Shown here piece by piece: positions 49,320-60,485 of a stretch of DNA of 64,000 bases. This DNA comes from an uncultured SAR86 cluster bacterium (GTDB taxonomy: Bacteria > Pseudomonadota > Gammaproteobacteria > Magnimaribacterales > D2472). The DNA lies in the NCBI GenBank assembly GCA_902556105.1, contig CACDUZ010000001.1:1-64000 (forward strand), given 5' to 3'. Within the stretch, counting starts at the first letter, position 1, and each line of letters opens with the position of its first letter. The position numbers and the translations under genes are program-made. The notes beneath the pieces were generated by a model. That model was not told where the DNA came from and searched no databases. It saw only the letters and a list, made by a program, of their open reading frames with translations.

Positions 49320-49586
49320 ATGAAAGTATCTTATTGGCAATTAAACATAATTATTCTAACCATCCTTTTATCAATATGGTTTCTCGTTTCTTTTGGATTT
49401 GGAATAATTTGGTCCGATCATTTAGATGAAATAAGAATAGGCGGTTTTAAATTAGGTTTTTGGTTTGCTCAGCAAGGCAGCATTTATTTTTTTATTGTAA
49501 TTATTTTTGTTTATGTTTTCTTAATGAATTGGTTAGATAAAAAGTTTTATTCTGAATCAAAAAAGACTTTTCAGGATGAAGGCTAA
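49320..49586 (+). CDS. DUF4212-type small membrane subunit of a sodium:solute symporter
   Basis: Two TM segments, FGFGIIWSDHLDEIRIGGFKLGFWFAQQGSIYFFIVIIFVYVFLMNWLDKKF; directly upstream of SSS gene. Confidence 0.88.
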   Translation: MKVSYWQLNIIILTILLSIWFLVSFGFGIIWSDHLDEIRIGGFKLGFWFAQQGSIYFFIVIIFVYVFLMNWLDKKFYSESKKTFQDEG

Positions 49587-51334
49587 TGAGTCTCCAGGGC
49601 TTAACTTATTTATTTGTTGGAATATCATTCGCAATCTATATTGCAATTGCTATTTGGTCTAGAGCTCAATCAACAAGTGATTTCTATATTGCTGGTAAAG
49701 AAGTAAGTCCTATTGCAAATGGAATGGCAACAGCAGCAGATTGGATGTCTGCAGCTTCTTTTATTTCTATGGCTGGACTTATAGCATTCCTTGGAAAAGA
49801 TGGGTCTGTTTATCTAATGGGTTGGACAGGTGGATATGTTCTTCTGGCTTTGCTATTAGCACCATACTTAAGAAAATTTGGTAAATATACAGTTCCAGAC
49901 TTTATAGGGACAAGATACTACTCTAAAGCCGCAAGACTTGTTGCAATAATTTGTCTAATTTTTATTTCTTTTACTTATGTAGCAGGGCAGATGAGGGGAG
50001 TAGGAATAGTATTTTCAAGATTTTTGGAAGTTGATATTAATACTGGCGTTGTAATTGGAATGCTAATAGTTTTTTTCTATGCAGTGCTTGGAGGTATGAA
50101 AGGCATTACATATACACAAGTCGCACAATATTGCGTCTTAATATTTGCCTATTTAGTCCCAGCTATATTTATTTCTCTTTTAATAACTAATAATCCAATT
50201 CCGCAGTTAGGCTTCGGAGATAAGATAGCAGGCTCCTCAACATACTTATTAGATAAGCTAGACCAACTTTCAATTGAACTAGGCTTTAATGCTTATACAG
50301 AAAATTCTAAAAGCAATTTAGATATTTTTTTTATAACAGCAGCTTTAATGTTTGGAACTGCAGGGTTGCCCCATGTTATAGTGAGATTTTTTACAGTTCC
50401 AAAAGTAAGTGATGCCAGGAAATCGGCTGGTTACGCACTAATATTTATTGCTCTTCTATATACAACAGCGCCGGCTGTAGCTGCATTCGCTAAGATGAAT
50501 TTTATTGACTCAGTTCAAGAGGTTGAATACAAATCTGCTCCAGCTTGGTTCAAAAATTGGGAAGAAATAGGTTTAATTGCATGGAAAGATAAAAATAATG
50601 ACGGACTTATTAACTACTCTTCTGGAGATGCTCTGGAAGGGGTTAAGCCAAGCTACATAGATGAAAGAGGGCGATACGGTGAGAGAAAGTTATTAAATTT
50701 ACCCGACATTTCAAATTCAAATGAAGTTTATATAGATAGAGATATTATAGTTTTAGCAAATCCTGAAATAGCTAAGCTACCTAATTGGGTGATAGCTCTT
50801 GTTGCAGCAGGTGCATTAGCAGCTGCTTTATCAACAGCTGCTGGACTCTTATTAGTTATTTCTTCCTCAATTTCTCATGATTTAATGAAAAAAATATTAA
50901 TGCCAAAAATTACTGAACGTCAGGAATTATTTTTTGCTAGATGTGCTGCGGCTGTTGCAATTTTTATAGCAGGATTATTTGGTATATACCCTCCTGGTTT
51001 TGTAGCTCAGGTAGTTGCATTTGCTTTTGGTTTAGCTGCTGCAACTATATTCCCTGCATTATTCTTGGGAATTTTTTACAAAAGGTTGAATAAAGAGGGG
51101 GCTATTGCAGGAATGCTTTCTGGACTTATAGCAACAGCAACTTACATCAGCTATTTTAAATTTATTAATCCTGTTTTAAATAGCCCTGATAATTGGTTAT
51201 TTGGAATATCCCCTGAGGGCTTTGGCTTTCTTGGCATGATAATTAATTTTTGTGTTGCATTAACTGTATCAAGTTTTTATAGTAAACCACCAAATGAAAT
51301 CTATCAGATGATAGACGAAATAAGAAAACCATAA
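49586..51334 (+). CDS. Sodium:solute symporter family protein (ActP/VC_2705-like)
   Basis: DFYIAGKEVSPIANGMATAADWMSAASFISMAG, GTAGLPHVIVRFFTVPKVSDARKS, multi-TM. Confidence 0.9.
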   Translation: MSLQGLTYLFVGISFAIYIAIAIWSRAQSTSDFYIAGKEVSPIANGMATAADWMSAASFISMAGLIAFLGKDGSVYLMGWTGGYVLLALLLAPYLRKFGKYTVPDFIGTRYYSKAARLVAIICLIFISFTYVAGQMRGVGIVFSRFLEVDINTGVVIGMLIVFFYAVLGGMKGITYTQVAQYCVLIFAYLVPAIFISLLITNNPIPQLGFGDKIAGSSTYLLDKLDQLSIELGFNAYTENSKSNLDIFFITAALMFGTAGLPHVIVRFFTVPKVSDARKSAGYALIFIALLYTTAPAVAAFAKMNFIDSVQEVEYKSAPAWFKNWEEIGLIAWKDKNNDGLINYSSGDALEGVKPSYIDERGRYGERKLLNLPDISNSNEVYIDRDIIVLANPEIAKLPNWVIALVAAGALAAALSTAAGLLLVISSSISHDLMKKILMPKITERQELFFARCAAAVAIFIAGLFGIYPPGFVAQVVAFAFGLAAATIFPALFLGIFYKRLNKEGAIAGMLSGLIATATYISYFKFINPVLNSPDNWLFGISPEGFGFLGMIINFCVALTVSSFYSKPPNEIYQMIDEIRKP

Positions 51335-51336
51335 TT

Positions 51337-52059
51337 ATGAAAAAAATAGTTGCTGTTATAGGCTCCTCTGGAGCTATTGGAAATGCTATATCAAATAGAC
51401 TGCTTGAAGATGACTCAGTAGAAACAATATATAAATTTTCAAGATCTCAAAAATCTGAAGGCAATCAAAAAGAAAAAAATTTCTTTATTGATATTGAAGA
51501 CGAAAACTCTATTAAAAAATCAACTGAGAATATCCCAGAGGATATTAAGTTTGATATGATTTTTGTGGCAACAGGAATACTTCATAATGACGATGACATC
51601 TTCCCAGAAAAAAGTATAAAAGATATTAATGCTGATAAATTAAAAAGAGTTTTATCAATTAATACAATTGGCCCAACATTAGTTGGGAAATACTTCATAC
51701 CATATTTAAACAATAAGAATAAAAGCATCTTTGCTTTTTTAAGTGCTAGAGTTGGAAGTATCTCTGAAAATAAATTAGGTGGTTGGTATTCATATAGATC
51801 TAGTAAAACAGCTCTTAATCAAATAATTAAAAATTTTAGTATTGAAATTAAAAGAACAAATCCAAATGCAATTTTTGTTGGTTTGCAACCAGGAACAGTT
51901 AGTAGCTTCCTAAGCAAGCCTTTTGAAAAAAATGTTAAATCAGAAAATCTCTTTACCCCTGATTTTAGCGCTTCGAAATTATTAGAGGTAATTAATAATC
52001 TGGAATCAAAAGATACTGGAAAACTTATTGCCTGGAATGGGGAAGAAATCCAGCCATAA
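51337..52059 (+). CDS. Short-chain dehydrogenase/reductase
   Basis: VIGSSGAIGNAI, LSARVGSISENKLGGWYSYRSSKTALNQIIK (YxxxK). Confidence 0.88.
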   Translation: MKKIVAVIGSSGAIGNAISNRLLEDDSVETIYKFSRSQKSEGNQKEKNFFIDIEDENSIKKSTENIPEDIKFDMIFVATGILHNDDDIFPEKSIKDINADKLKRVLSINTIGPTLVGKYFIPYLNNKNKSIFAFLSARVGSISENKLGGWYSYRSSKTALNQIIKNFSIEIKRTNPNAIFVGLQPGTVSSFLSKPFEKNVKSENLFTPDFSASKLLEVINNLESKDTGKLIAWNGEEIQP

Positions 52060-52060
52060 A

Positions 52061-52085
52061 AAAACCCAGCATTAAGCTGGGTTTT
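52061..52085. terminator. Bidirectional terminator between SDR and proteorhodopsin
   Basis: AAAACCCAGC-ATTAA-GCTGGGTTTT, 10-bp perfect stem between convergent genes. Confidence 0.92.
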
Positions 52086-52101
52086 CTTGAATAAAAAGTA
52101 A

Positions 52102-52830
52102 TTATTCTGAGTCGCTTACAGCTGCTACATAAATAGCTAAACCAAACGCGATTTTGTTAAGAAAATCCGCAAGGTTGTAGATTAAGTTAGCATTAGCCAT
52201 ATCAGCACCAGGACCAGTAGCCATCCAATAACCTATTGGATAGATAGCCCAACCAACGGTAACAATTAATCTAATTGTACCGAAAGCACTTTGTGCTGCA
52301 GCATTACCACTTGAAGCATTAAGTTTTCCAGCTTCACCAGAAAATACTTCATAGATAATGTATAACCAAGCCGCAGTAGCTATAACACCGCATACCATCG
52401 CATTGCCACCAGTTTCTCCTATGAAACCACCAACAAGCATAACTAGTGATGCTACTAATAGTCTCCAGAATAAACCTGAACTAACATTCGTACACACTTT
52501 AAGTATTAAGTAGAACTCAATAATTTGAAGTGGAACTGTAATTAGCCAGTCAATGTATCTGTACACTGTAGGTGATGTTCCAGTATCAACCCAAACACCT
52601 CTCATATAGAGATAATGCCAAAACGCCACACCAGTAACTAAACCAGCTACTGATAATGATGTTTTCCATTTACCGTGAACTCTGTCTCTTTCAACAAAGA
52701 AAAATACTGTTGCAGCAAGCATAGCAGCTGTTACCAGCCAGAATGATACTCCAGTAAGATCACTTGTTTGCAGATCCGCAGCAAATGCAGGTAGTGCAAC
52801 CGCACCAACCATCATTAATAAAAATTTCAT
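52102..52830 (-). CDS. Proteorhodopsin, blue-absorbing type (Gln at tuning position)
   Basis: SFWLVTAAMLAATVFFFVERDRV, FWHYLYMRGVW, RYIDWLITVPLQIIEFYLIL (D97, Q105, E108 by alignment with green proteorhodopsin), NLADFLNKIAFGL (Schiff-base Lys). Confidence 0.97.
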   Translation of the reverse strand: MKFLLMMVGAVALPAFAADLQTSDLTGVSFWLVTAAMLAATVFFFVERDRVHGKWKTSLSVAGLVTGVAFWHYLYMRGVWVDTGTSPTVYRYIDWLITVPLQIIEFYLILKVCTNVSSGLFWRLLVASLVMLVGGFIGETGGNAMVCGVIATAAWLYIIYEVFSGEAGKLNASSGNAAAQSAFGTIRLIVTVGWAIYPIGYWMATGPGADMANANLIYNLADFLNKIAFGLAIYVAAVSDSE

Positions 52831-52894
52831 ATATAACTCCTTATATAAGTGTTAGGAGCAATAATTTACTCCCCCCATTTCATATGAACTTTCT

Positions 52895-52923
52895 ATGATA
52901 CAAAAAACTGAATAATGTATCAA
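52895..52923 (-). promoter_or_regulatory. Predicted sigma-70 promoter of proteorhodopsin
   Basis: Minus strand TTGATA-N17-TATCAT. Confidence 0.7.
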
Positions 52924-53000
52924 ATTTAAACGGATTTTTTAAAATTGAGTATTTTTGTAAAATTTTGATTAACTAAGAATTTTTAGTATTATGCAATTAT

Positions 53001-53483
53001 ATGAAAGTTGCAATTTACCCAGGCTCATTTGATCCAATAACGTATGGACATATGGATATCATCGATAGGGCATGTGGTCTTTTTGATAAGATTGTTGTCG
53101 CAATTGCAAAAAGCGAATTAAAAAACCCTTTATTTACACTTGAAGACAGGATAAAGCTTGCAAAAAACATTTATAAAGAAAACCCTAAGGTTGAAGTAGT
53201 CGGATTTCCAAGACAATTAACCGTTGATGTTGCAAAAGAACAAAATGCTTGTGCAATTATAAGAGGCTTAAGAGCAGTTTCTGACTTTGAGTATGAATTT
53301 CAGCTAGCAACAATGAATAGATCACTAGCACCAGATATAGAAAGTATATTTCTAACTCCTAAAGAAAGCCTGATATATGTTTCTTCGAGTTTAATTAAAG
53401 AAATTTGTGATCTGAAAGGTGATATAACTAAATTTGTTCATCCGTCTGTAGAGCAAGCGTTAAAAGCCAAACTTGGTTCCTAG
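53001..53483 (+). CDS. coaD: Phosphopantetheine adenylyltransferase
   Basis: [21 protein letters not shown]-like [25 protein letters not shown]. Confidence 0.97.
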   Translation: MKVAIYPGSFDPITYGHMDIIDRACGLFDKIVVAIAKSELKNPLFTLEDRIKLAKNIYKENPKVEVVGFPRQLTVDVAKEQNACAIIRGLRAVSDFEYEFQLATMNRSLAPDIESIFLTPKESLIYVSSSLIKEICDLKGDITKFVHPSVEQALKAKLGS

Positions 53484-54289
53484 GACTGACAAACCTCACA
53501 ATAAAACGTTGCTCTTTGCCCAATAATAATTTTTTTTATTTCGGAGTCACAGTGTTTACATATCTCATTATTTCTTCCGTACACTTTTAACTCAAGACTA
53601 AAATATCCCTCACTTCCATCTGCTGAATAAAAATCTTTTAGGGTTGTCCCCCCCATTTTAATTGCATATCTAAGAACTTTTTTTATTGCCTTTACAATTT
53701 TAGAACAATCATCGAGTGAGATTTTTTTACAAGATCTATTTGGCTTGACCCCTGCAAGAAAAAGACTTTCAGATGCATAAATATTTCCCACTCCAACAAT
53801 TTTCTTCTGATCCATGATTAATTTTTTAATATCTAAATTACTAACTTTACAAAGATTAAAAAGATATTCCTTGTTAAGATTTTTTGAAAGAGGCTCCACT
53901 CCTAGATTTTCAATTAACTTATGCTTATTAAAATCATCAGTTAAATGAATTGAACCAAATCTTCTCGGATCATTAAAAACAATTTTTTCATCTTTAAAAA
54001 TAAATTCAGCATGATCATGCTTTTTAAAATAATTATTTTTAGTGCTTTGAATTCTTAATTTTCCTGACATCCCCAAATGAATCATTAGATATGATTTATC
54101 TAAATGAATGAGAATATATTTGGCTCTTCTTGTGATTTTTTTTACTAGCTTTCCCTTGGTGTCTAATTCAACTGCCTCACCAACTTCCCATCTCAAGTTT
54201 TTATTGTGAACAACAACTCTCTCGAGAATATTATTTTCAAACTTATTAATTGCTTTGACGGTTGTCTCAACCTCAGGCAATTCAGGCAT
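53480..54289 (-). CDS. mutM: Formamidopyrimidine-DNA glycosylase
   Basis: [11 protein letters not shown]-terminus, [13 protein letters not shown]-terminal zinc finger [25 protein letters not shown]. Confidence 0.97.
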   Translation of the reverse strand: MPELPEVETTVKAINKFENNILERVVVHNKNLRWEVGEAVELDTKGKLVKKITRRAKYILIHLDKSYLMIHLGMSGKLRIQSTKNNYFKKHDHAEFIFKDEKIVFNDPRRFGSIHLTDDFNKHKLIENLGVEPLSKNLNKEYLFNLCKVSNLDIKKLIMDQKKIVGVGNIYASESLFLAGVKPNRSCKKISLDDCSKIVKAIKKVLRYAIKMGGTTLKDFYSADGSEGYFSLELKVYGRNNEICKHCDSEIKKIIIGQRATFYCEVCQS

Positions 54290-54293
54290 TACT

Positions 54294-55628
54294 TTATTTT
54301 AGTAGATTATTTATCTCTACAATGTCACTGGGACTTATTGTTCCAGCAGCAAGTGCTAATCTTAGATTAGCCAATATGTAGTCATACTTTGCATTAGCAA
54401 GATTTTTTTCAGCACTATAAAGGTTCTTTTCTGCTTGAAGAAGATCAACTATATTTCTTGTACCAACTTTATAACCAACTTGTGTTGCTTCTAGAGCGCT
54501 AGTTGCTGAAATTACAGCCTGTTGTTGAGCTTCAACATTTGCCACAAGAGTAACAACATTTGAGAACTGAGATCTAACTTCTTGTATTACTCTTCTTTCT
54601 GTAAAAAGTGAATTTTCATCCGCTTCGTTATATTGTGAATATGCTTGCTTTCTTCTTGAGCTGACAGCCCCACCTTGGAAAATAGGTATACTCATCTGAA
54701 TAGCATAATTCCTTCTTCCTGTTACTGACGGAACTGGTATTCCTTGTCCATTTATTTCAAAACCTTCGTAATTAAATTGATTAGTTTCTGATTCAGAGCC
54801 TGAACCAACAATATCTATTTTTGGAAGATGATTAGATGCAGCACTTCTTGCATTACTTTTAGCAGCATCTTTTCTCAAAAAAGAAGCTTTTAATTGATAG
54901 TTATTTTCTAAAGCAGTTTTAACCCAATCTTCTTTTGAATTAGGGTATGGTGAAGACACGCTAAGATTATCTCCTAATTCATCAAGAGAAAAAATTTCCC
55001 TTCCTATTAATGCATTAAGAGCCTCTCTGGCAGAAAAAAGATTCCCTTCATTATTTATTTTTGAAGCTCTGCTTAAATCATATGCGAGTTGAGCCTCCTG
55101 AACACCAGTTATAGCAGAGAGGCCAACCTCATATCTTTGTTGCGCCTGATCTAACTGTTTTTTGATTGCTTTTTCTTCTGATATTGCTGCATTAAGATTG
55201 TCAATCGCCCTTAAGACTCCAAAATATAATTCAGCAGTTCTTAATAAAAGATTTTGTTGCTGATATCCAAAATCTGCCTCAGCAGCATTTGTAAGTGATT
55301 TAGATCTCTTAAAATTGAACCAAGTATCTAGTCTAAAAAGTGGTTGGGTTAACCTTGCTGATTTTGAGAAAGAATTATATTCCTGCTGTAATTCATCATT
55401 CTGGTAATACTCATTCCAGTTTGTTGAGCCACTAAGCGTAAGGCTTGGAAGAAGAGCAGCTCTTCCTTGAACTAGAATCTGTTTATCGGCTAAATATGAA
55501 TATTCTGCAGCTTTGTATGTTGGATCATTTTCAAGAGCTTCATTGTAAATATCAAGAATATTTTCTGCATTTAGGCATGAACATGAAACAAGAACTAATA
55601 AAAAATTTGTATGAACATTGTATAGCAT
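54294..55628 (-). CDS. tolC: TolC-family outer membrane efflux protein
   Basis: DIYNEALENDPTYKAAEY, SARLTQPLFRLDTWFNFKRSK, VGTRNIVDLLQAEKNLYSAEKNLANAKYDYILANLRL. Confidence 0.93.
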   Translation of the reverse strand: MLYNVHTNFLLVLVSCSCLNAENILDIYNEALENDPTYKAAEYSYLADKQILVQGRAALLPSLTLSGSTNWNEYYQNDELQQEYNSFSKSARLTQPLFRLDTWFNFKRSKSLTNAAEADFGYQQQNLLLRTAELYFGVLRAIDNLNAAISEEKAIKKQLDQAQQRYEVGLSAITGVQEAQLAYDLSRASKINNEGNLFSAREALNALIGREIFSLDELGDNLSVSSPYPNSKEDWVKTALENNYQLKASFLRKDAAKSNARSAASNHLPKIDIVGSGSESETNQFNYEGFEINGQGIPVPSVTGRRNYAIQMSIPIFQGGAVSSRRKQAYSQYNEADENSLFTERRVIQEVRSQFSNVVTLVANVEAQQQAVISATSALEATQVGYKVGTRNIVDLLQAEKNLYSAEKNLANAKYDYILANLRLALAAGTISPSDIVEINNLLK

Positions 55629-55649
55629 ATGTATATTCTAACCTATTAA

Positions 55650-55703
55650 ATGTTTGCGGTGTAAACATTATAATATCATTCATATTGTTTACACTTGTAA
55701 ACA
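55650..55703. promoter_or_regulatory. Two operator-like palindromes flanking a likely tolC promoter
   Basis: ATGTTTGCGGTGTAAACAT (55650-55668) and TGTTTACACTTGTAAACA (55686-55703); a minus-strand TATAAT lies between them. Confidence 0.6.
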
Positions 55704-55832
55704 GGCTATCAATTGTTTAAAAATTTGAATTTAAACGTTTTTTTTATTTGTTTAGAGTAGAATAACTAAAAAACTTTATGAAAAATTTTTTTAAAAAAGG
55801 TTTTTATAAACTAATCCATAAGGCAAATTAGA

Positions 55833-57725
55833 TTGGCCAAGAATACATACGACTCAAAAGCGATTGAAGTTTTATCAGGCCTTGATCCTGTTCGAAAGAG
55901 ACCAGGAATGTACACTGATACTTCTTGTCCAAACCATTTAATACAAGAAGTCCTTGATAATTCTGTTGACGAAGCCATAGCTGGACATTGCTCAAATATA
56001 AAAATTAAAATTCAAAAAGATGGTTTTATATTAGTCTCAGACGACGGCCGAGGCATGCCTGTTGATATTCATCCCGAGCACAAAGTTAGTGGAGTAGAAT
56101 TAATTTTATGTAAGTTACACGCAGGCGCAAAGTTTTCTGGTGATGAATATAGTTTTTCAGGAGGACTTCATGGTGTTGGAGTTTCAGTTGTAAATGCTTT
56201 GTCCGATGCTCTTCAAGTCAATATTAAAAGAGACTCTTGTGAGCACGAGATGCATTTTGATAATGGAGACAAGAAGAATGAACTCAAGGTTATTGGAGAA
56301 GTTGGCATAAGAAATACAGGCACAACTATTAAATTTAAACCTAACCCTAAATATTTTGAATCTGATCAAATCAAGGTCAAAGAACTTAAGCATTTGCTGA
56401 AAGCAAAAGCAGTGTTATGCCCTGGCCTAACAATTGATTTTCATAATGAAAAGAATAAAGAAAAAATAAAGTGGTTTTTTGAAGATGGACTTAAAAGCTA
56501 TTTAGAGGAAGCATCAGATGGAATTGATTTGGTCTTAGAGGAGTCAATTCTGTCTTCTAAGGATTCAAAGACTCAGGAGGTTGAATTTGTAATTAATTGG
56601 ACCGGAAGGCCGCCAAAAAATAAACTTGATGAGACTTATGTCAATTTAATTCCAACTGCTCAAGGTGGATCTCATTTAAATGGATTCAAATCAGGTCTTT
56701 TGGAAGCATTAAAAGAATTTTGTGAGTACAGAAGTTTATTGCCAAAAGGGTTGAAATTAAATGCTGAGGATGCGATTAATAATGCAGTTTTTGTTGTTTC
56801 TTCTAAAATGCAGAATCCTCAGTTTGCCGGGCAAACAAAAGAAAGATTAGATTCAAAAGACCATATGTCATTTGTAAGCAGCTCTACAAAAGACGTCTTA
56901 AGCATATGGTTTAACAAACATACTGAAGAAGGAGAAAAAATTGCTGAGCTAGCAATTATTTCTGCTCAGGCTAGGGCTAAAGCCTCAAGTGTTGTAGAAA
57001 GAAAGAAAACTTTTAAAGGTCCTGCACTACCAGGTAAGTTATCTGATTGTAATAGCGGGGATTTAAATAAAACTGAATTATTTTTAGTAGAAGGTGATTC
57101 AGCAGGAGGATCTGCAAAACAAGCAAGAGAAAGATCTTTTCAAGCAATAATGCCATTGAGAGGAAAGATTTTAAATACCTGGGATTTGGAAAGTGATGAA
57201 ATAATAAAGTCTCAAGAAATAAAAAATTTATCTACAGCAATTGGAGTATTACCAGGTAATGCTGATATTTCCTCTTTAAGATACGGGAAAATATGTATCT
57301 TAGCTGATGCGGACTCAGATGGGTTACACATAGCTACGTTACTTTGCGCACTATTTTTAAGACACTATAAACCACTTGTAAATGAAGGAAGAATTTTTAT
57401 AGCTATGCCGCCATTATTTAGAATTGATTGCGGAAAAGACGTTTTGTATGCATTAGATGAAAAACAAAAAGAAAAGACGGTGAAAGAATTCAAAAGCAAG
57501 AAAGGTAAACCAAAAATAAATATTCAAAGATTTAAAGGTCTTGGCGAAATGAACCCATCACAATTAAGAGAAACTGTTATGGATCCAGATACAAGACAGC
57601 TAGTAAGACTATCAATTTCGGCAACAGATAATGCTAATGCAATGATGGATCTTTTATTATCAAAAAAGAATGCTCCTGCCAGAAAAGAATGGCTTGAAAA
57701 GAAAGGTTCATTGGTGAGGATTTAA
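55833..57725 (+). CDS. parE: DNA topoisomerase IV subunit B (TTG start)
   Basis: [57 protein letters not shown]. Confidence 0.94.
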   Translation: MAKNTYDSKAIEVLSGLDPVRKRPGMYTDTSCPNHLIQEVLDNSVDEAIAGHCSNIKIKIQKDGFILVSDDGRGMPVDIHPEHKVSGVELILCKLHAGAKFSGDEYSFSGGLHGVGVSVVNALSDALQVNIKRDSCEHEMHFDNGDKKNELKVIGEVGIRNTGTTIKFKPNPKYFESDQIKVKELKHLLKAKAVLCPGLTIDFHNEKNKEKIKWFFEDGLKSYLEEASDGIDLVLEESILSSKDSKTQEVEFVINWTGRPPKNKLDETYVNLIPTAQGGSHLNGFKSGLLEALKEFCEYRSLLPKGLKLNAEDAINNAVFVVSSKMQNPQFAGQTKERLDSKDHMSFVSSSTKDVLSIWFNKHTEEGEKIAELAIISAQARAKASSVVERKKTFKGPALPGKLSDCNSGDLNKTELFLVEGDSAGGSAKQARERSFQAIMPLRGKILNTWDLESDEIIKSQEIKNLSTAIGVLPGNADISSLRYGKICILADADSDGLHIATLLCALFLRHYKPLVNEGRIFIAMPPLFRIDCGKDVLYALDEKQKEKTVKEFKSKKGKPKINIQRFKGLGEMNPSQLRETVMDPDTRQLVRLSISATDNANAMMDLLLSKKNAPARKEWLEKKGSLVRI

Positions 57726-57726
57726 T

Positions 57727-59976
57727 ATGGCAAAAGATCAATTCGAATCAATCAGCCTTAAAAAATATGCCGAAGAGTCATATTTAAATTATGCAATGTA
57801 TGTAATTCTTGATCGTGCATTACCAAATGTAGGCGATGGCTTGAAGCCTGTTCAAAGAAGAATTTTATATGCGATGTCGGAGTTAGGATTAGATGCTTCT
57901 TCTAAATACAAAAAATCAGCAAGAACTGTAGGCGATGTAATCGGTAAGTTCCACCCTCATGGTGATAGCGCAGCATATGAGGCAATGGTCTTAATGGCAC
58001 AAAATTTTTCATTCAAGTATCCTCTAGTTGATGGCCAGGGAAACTGGGGTTCGCAAGACGATCCAAAGTCTTTTGCAGCAATGAGATATACAGAATCAAA
58101 ATTAACAAATTTTGCAAATTTATTAATTTCTGAACTTAAATCTGGCACTGTTGATTGGCAACCTAATTTTGATGGGTCCCTGCTAGAACCAGTTATTTTC
58201 CCATCCAAAATACCTATGATTCTTTTAAATGGAACATCCGGAATTGCAGTAGGTATGGCAACGGACATTCCTTCTCATAATATTAATGAAGTAATTGACG
58301 CAACAATAGAAGTTTTAGAAAAACCAAAATCAGAAGTAAAAGACTTATTAAAAATTATAAAGGGACCTGACTTTTCTAATGATGCTTCAATAGTAGCTAA
58401 TAGTGAGGAGCTTGAAGAAATGTATTCTTCAGGACGTGGGGGCTTTAAAATCAAAGCCAATTGGAGGCAAGAAAAAAATCAAATAATAATTAATGCTTTG
58501 CCTTATCAAGCATCTGGATCAAAAATTCTTGAACAAATTGCTGAGCAAATGCTCAATAAGAAACTCCCTATGATTGTTGACTTGACTGATGAAGGCGATC
58601 ATGAAGACCCAGTTAGACTAGTAATCACAATGAAATCAAATCGCGTAAATGCAGATGATTTAATGAATCATCTATTTGCATCGACAGATCTTCAAAAAAC
58701 TTACAGAATGAATATGAATTTAATTTCATTAAAAGGTGGTCCTAGAGTATTTTCGCTAGTTGATCTTCTCAAAGAATGGCTTGTTTTCAGAAAAGATACC
58801 GTCAAAAGAAAACTTGAACATCGTTTAGATCAGGTAAATGATAGACTCCATATTCTTGAAGGTTTGTTAACAGTATTTATCGATATAGATAAAGTGATAA
58901 AGATTATTAGAAAATCTGATGAACCAAAAAAAGAACTTATAAAAATTTTCAAGCTATCTGAAATTCAAGCAAATGCTATTCTTGAGATAAGACTAAGACA
59001 GTTAGCAAAATTAGAGCAGATAAAACTTGAGGATGAAAGAAATGAGTTAGTTAGTGAACGCGATGATTTGGAAAAAATATTAAAGTCTAAAACGCGTTTA
59101 AAAACACTCATAAAAAATGAACTTATCGAAATAAAAGAAACATTTGGAGAAGAAAGGAAATCTCTAATTATTGATTCAACTAATGCTAAGGTCTTCTCTG
59201 AGGAAGAAACTCTTGTAGTTGAACCAATAACAGTTGTTTTATCCAAAGCTGGATGGGTTAGAAGTGCAAAAGGACATGATATAGACCCAGAATCGCTGTC
59301 ATATAGAGGTGATGATTCCTTACAAGATTTTGCAAGAGGAAAAAGTAATCAATTGGCTGTATTTTTAGATTCTAATGGAAAAGCATATTCAATACCTAGT
59401 CATTCATTACCAACTGCAAGGGGAATGGGAGAACCAATTACTGGAAGATTAAATGCAGATTCAGGAGTGCAATTTATTTCATCCGTTATTGGTATAGAAG
59501 GAGATAGTTTCTTAATTATGAATACAGCTGGATATGGTTATATAGCTGAATATCAAAATATGGTTTCAAATAAAAAAACTGGTAGAGCTTTTATGAAGCT
59601 GCCTGAAAATGGAAAAATGCTAAAAGCTATCCCAATTAAGAAAAGGCATACTCATATAGCGGCTGTATCAAATATTGGAAAACTATTAATCTTTAAAATT
59701 GATGAGCTTCCAACATTAGGAAAGGGTAAGGGCAATAAAATTATCAATATACCAAAAGATAAATTATCTGCAGGTGAGGAGTTCATGGCTCATGCTCAAG
59801 TTTTATCAGAGGATAGTTCTTTAAGAATAGAGGTTGGTAAAAGATCAGTCACTCTTAAGCCAAAGGATTGGCCAGAATATATTCTTTCACGAGCGAAAAG
59901 AGGCAAGAAGGTCGGAAAATTGATAAATATTGAAAGACTTATAGAAGAAGTTAAACCACAAAAAGAAGATACTTAG
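57727..59976 (+). CDS. parC: DNA topoisomerase IV subunit A
   Basis: [51 protein letters not shown]. Confidence 0.96.
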   Translation: MAKDQFESISLKKYAEESYLNYAMYVILDRALPNVGDGLKPVQRRILYAMSELGLDASSKYKKSARTVGDVIGKFHPHGDSAAYEAMVLMAQNFSFKYPLVDGQGNWGSQDDPKSFAAMRYTESKLTNFANLLISELKSGTVDWQPNFDGSLLEPVIFPSKIPMILLNGTSGIAVGMATDIPSHNINEVIDATIEVLEKPKSEVKDLLKIIKGPDFSNDASIVANSEELEEMYSSGRGGFKIKANWRQEKNQIIINALPYQASGSKILEQIAEQMLNKKLPMIVDLTDEGDHEDPVRLVITMKSNRVNADDLMNHLFASTDLQKTYRMNMNLISLKGGPRVFSLVDLLKEWLVFRKDTVKRKLEHRLDQVNDRLHILEGLLTVFIDIDKVIKIIRKSDEPKKELIKIFKLSEIQANAILEIRLRQLAKLEQIKLEDERNELVSERDDLEKILKSKTRLKTLIKNELIEIKETFGEERKSLIIDSTNAKVFSEEETLVVEPITVVLSKAGWVRSAKGHDIDPESLSYRGDDSLQDFARGKSNQLAVFLDSNGKAYSIPSHSLPTARGMGEPITGRLNADSGVQFISSVIGIEGDSFLIMNTAGYGYIAEYQNMVSNKKTGRAFMKLPENGKMLKAIPIKKRHTHIAAVSNIGKLLIFKIDELPTLGKGKGNKIINIPKDKLSAGEEFMAHAQVLSEDSSLRIEVGKRSVTLKPKDWPEYILSRAKRGKKVGKLINIERLIEEVKPQKEDT

Positions 59977-59999
59977 TCAATTAAGAAGGATTTAATCAA

Positions 60000-60485
60000 T
60001 TGGTTTTAATTGAAAAAATAAAAAACTCAAATTACTTGATCTCATTAAGTCCTAACAGCTCTCTAGTTGGAGTTTATAGAATAATTTTTTTAGCAAGCAT
60101 AACCTTTGTTTGCGGAGGCATAGCAATAACATTTTATTTTGTTGGGGCTTCATTAATACTACCATTCGCAGGCATTGAGTTAACAGTTTTATTTATAGCA
60201 TTTTATTTAAGTTTTAAATGGAGTAGCAAAAAAGAAAAAATATACATTTCTCAAGAAACTGTGAAAATTGAAAAAGGTACAAATAAAGCAGAATATTTAT
60301 GGGAAGAATTTCGAACTTTTACATCATTTCAAATAAAAAAAGAAAAAGATAAAACTCTTAGATTGAGCTTTAAGTCGAAAGGGCAAGATGTTTATTTTGG
60401 AGACTTTCTCAATGAGGATGATAAAAACTTATTGAAAGATTCAATAAAGGATATTATTGAAGAGTTAAACGCTCAAATTAATTAA
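60000..60485 (+). CDS. DUF2244-type integral membrane protein
   Basis: SPNSSLVGVYRIIF..., two TM segments, GIELTVLFIAFYLSFKWSSKKEKIYIS. Confidence 0.75.
   Translation: MVLIEKIKNSNYLISLSPNSSLVGVYRIIFLASITFVCGGIAITFYFVGASLILPFAGIELTVLFIAFYLSFKWSSKKEKIYISQETVKIEKGTNKAEYLWEEFRTFTSFQIKKEKDKTLRLSFKSKGQDVYFGDFLNEDDKNLLKDSIKDIIEELNAQIN

Noticed and set aside
52916-52922. TGATACA/TGTATCA dyad upstream of proteorhodopsin as a repressor operator
   Set aside because: Better explained by the -35 (TTGATA) and -10 (TATCAT) hexamers with 17-bp spacing.
55445-55720. 91-aa + strand ORF at the tolC/parE boundary
   Set aside because: Mostly antisense to tolC N-terminus and runs through the operator/promoter region; no motif.
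58965-59246. 93-aa - strand ORF in parC
   Set aside because: Serine-rich antisense shadow of a coiled-coil coding region.
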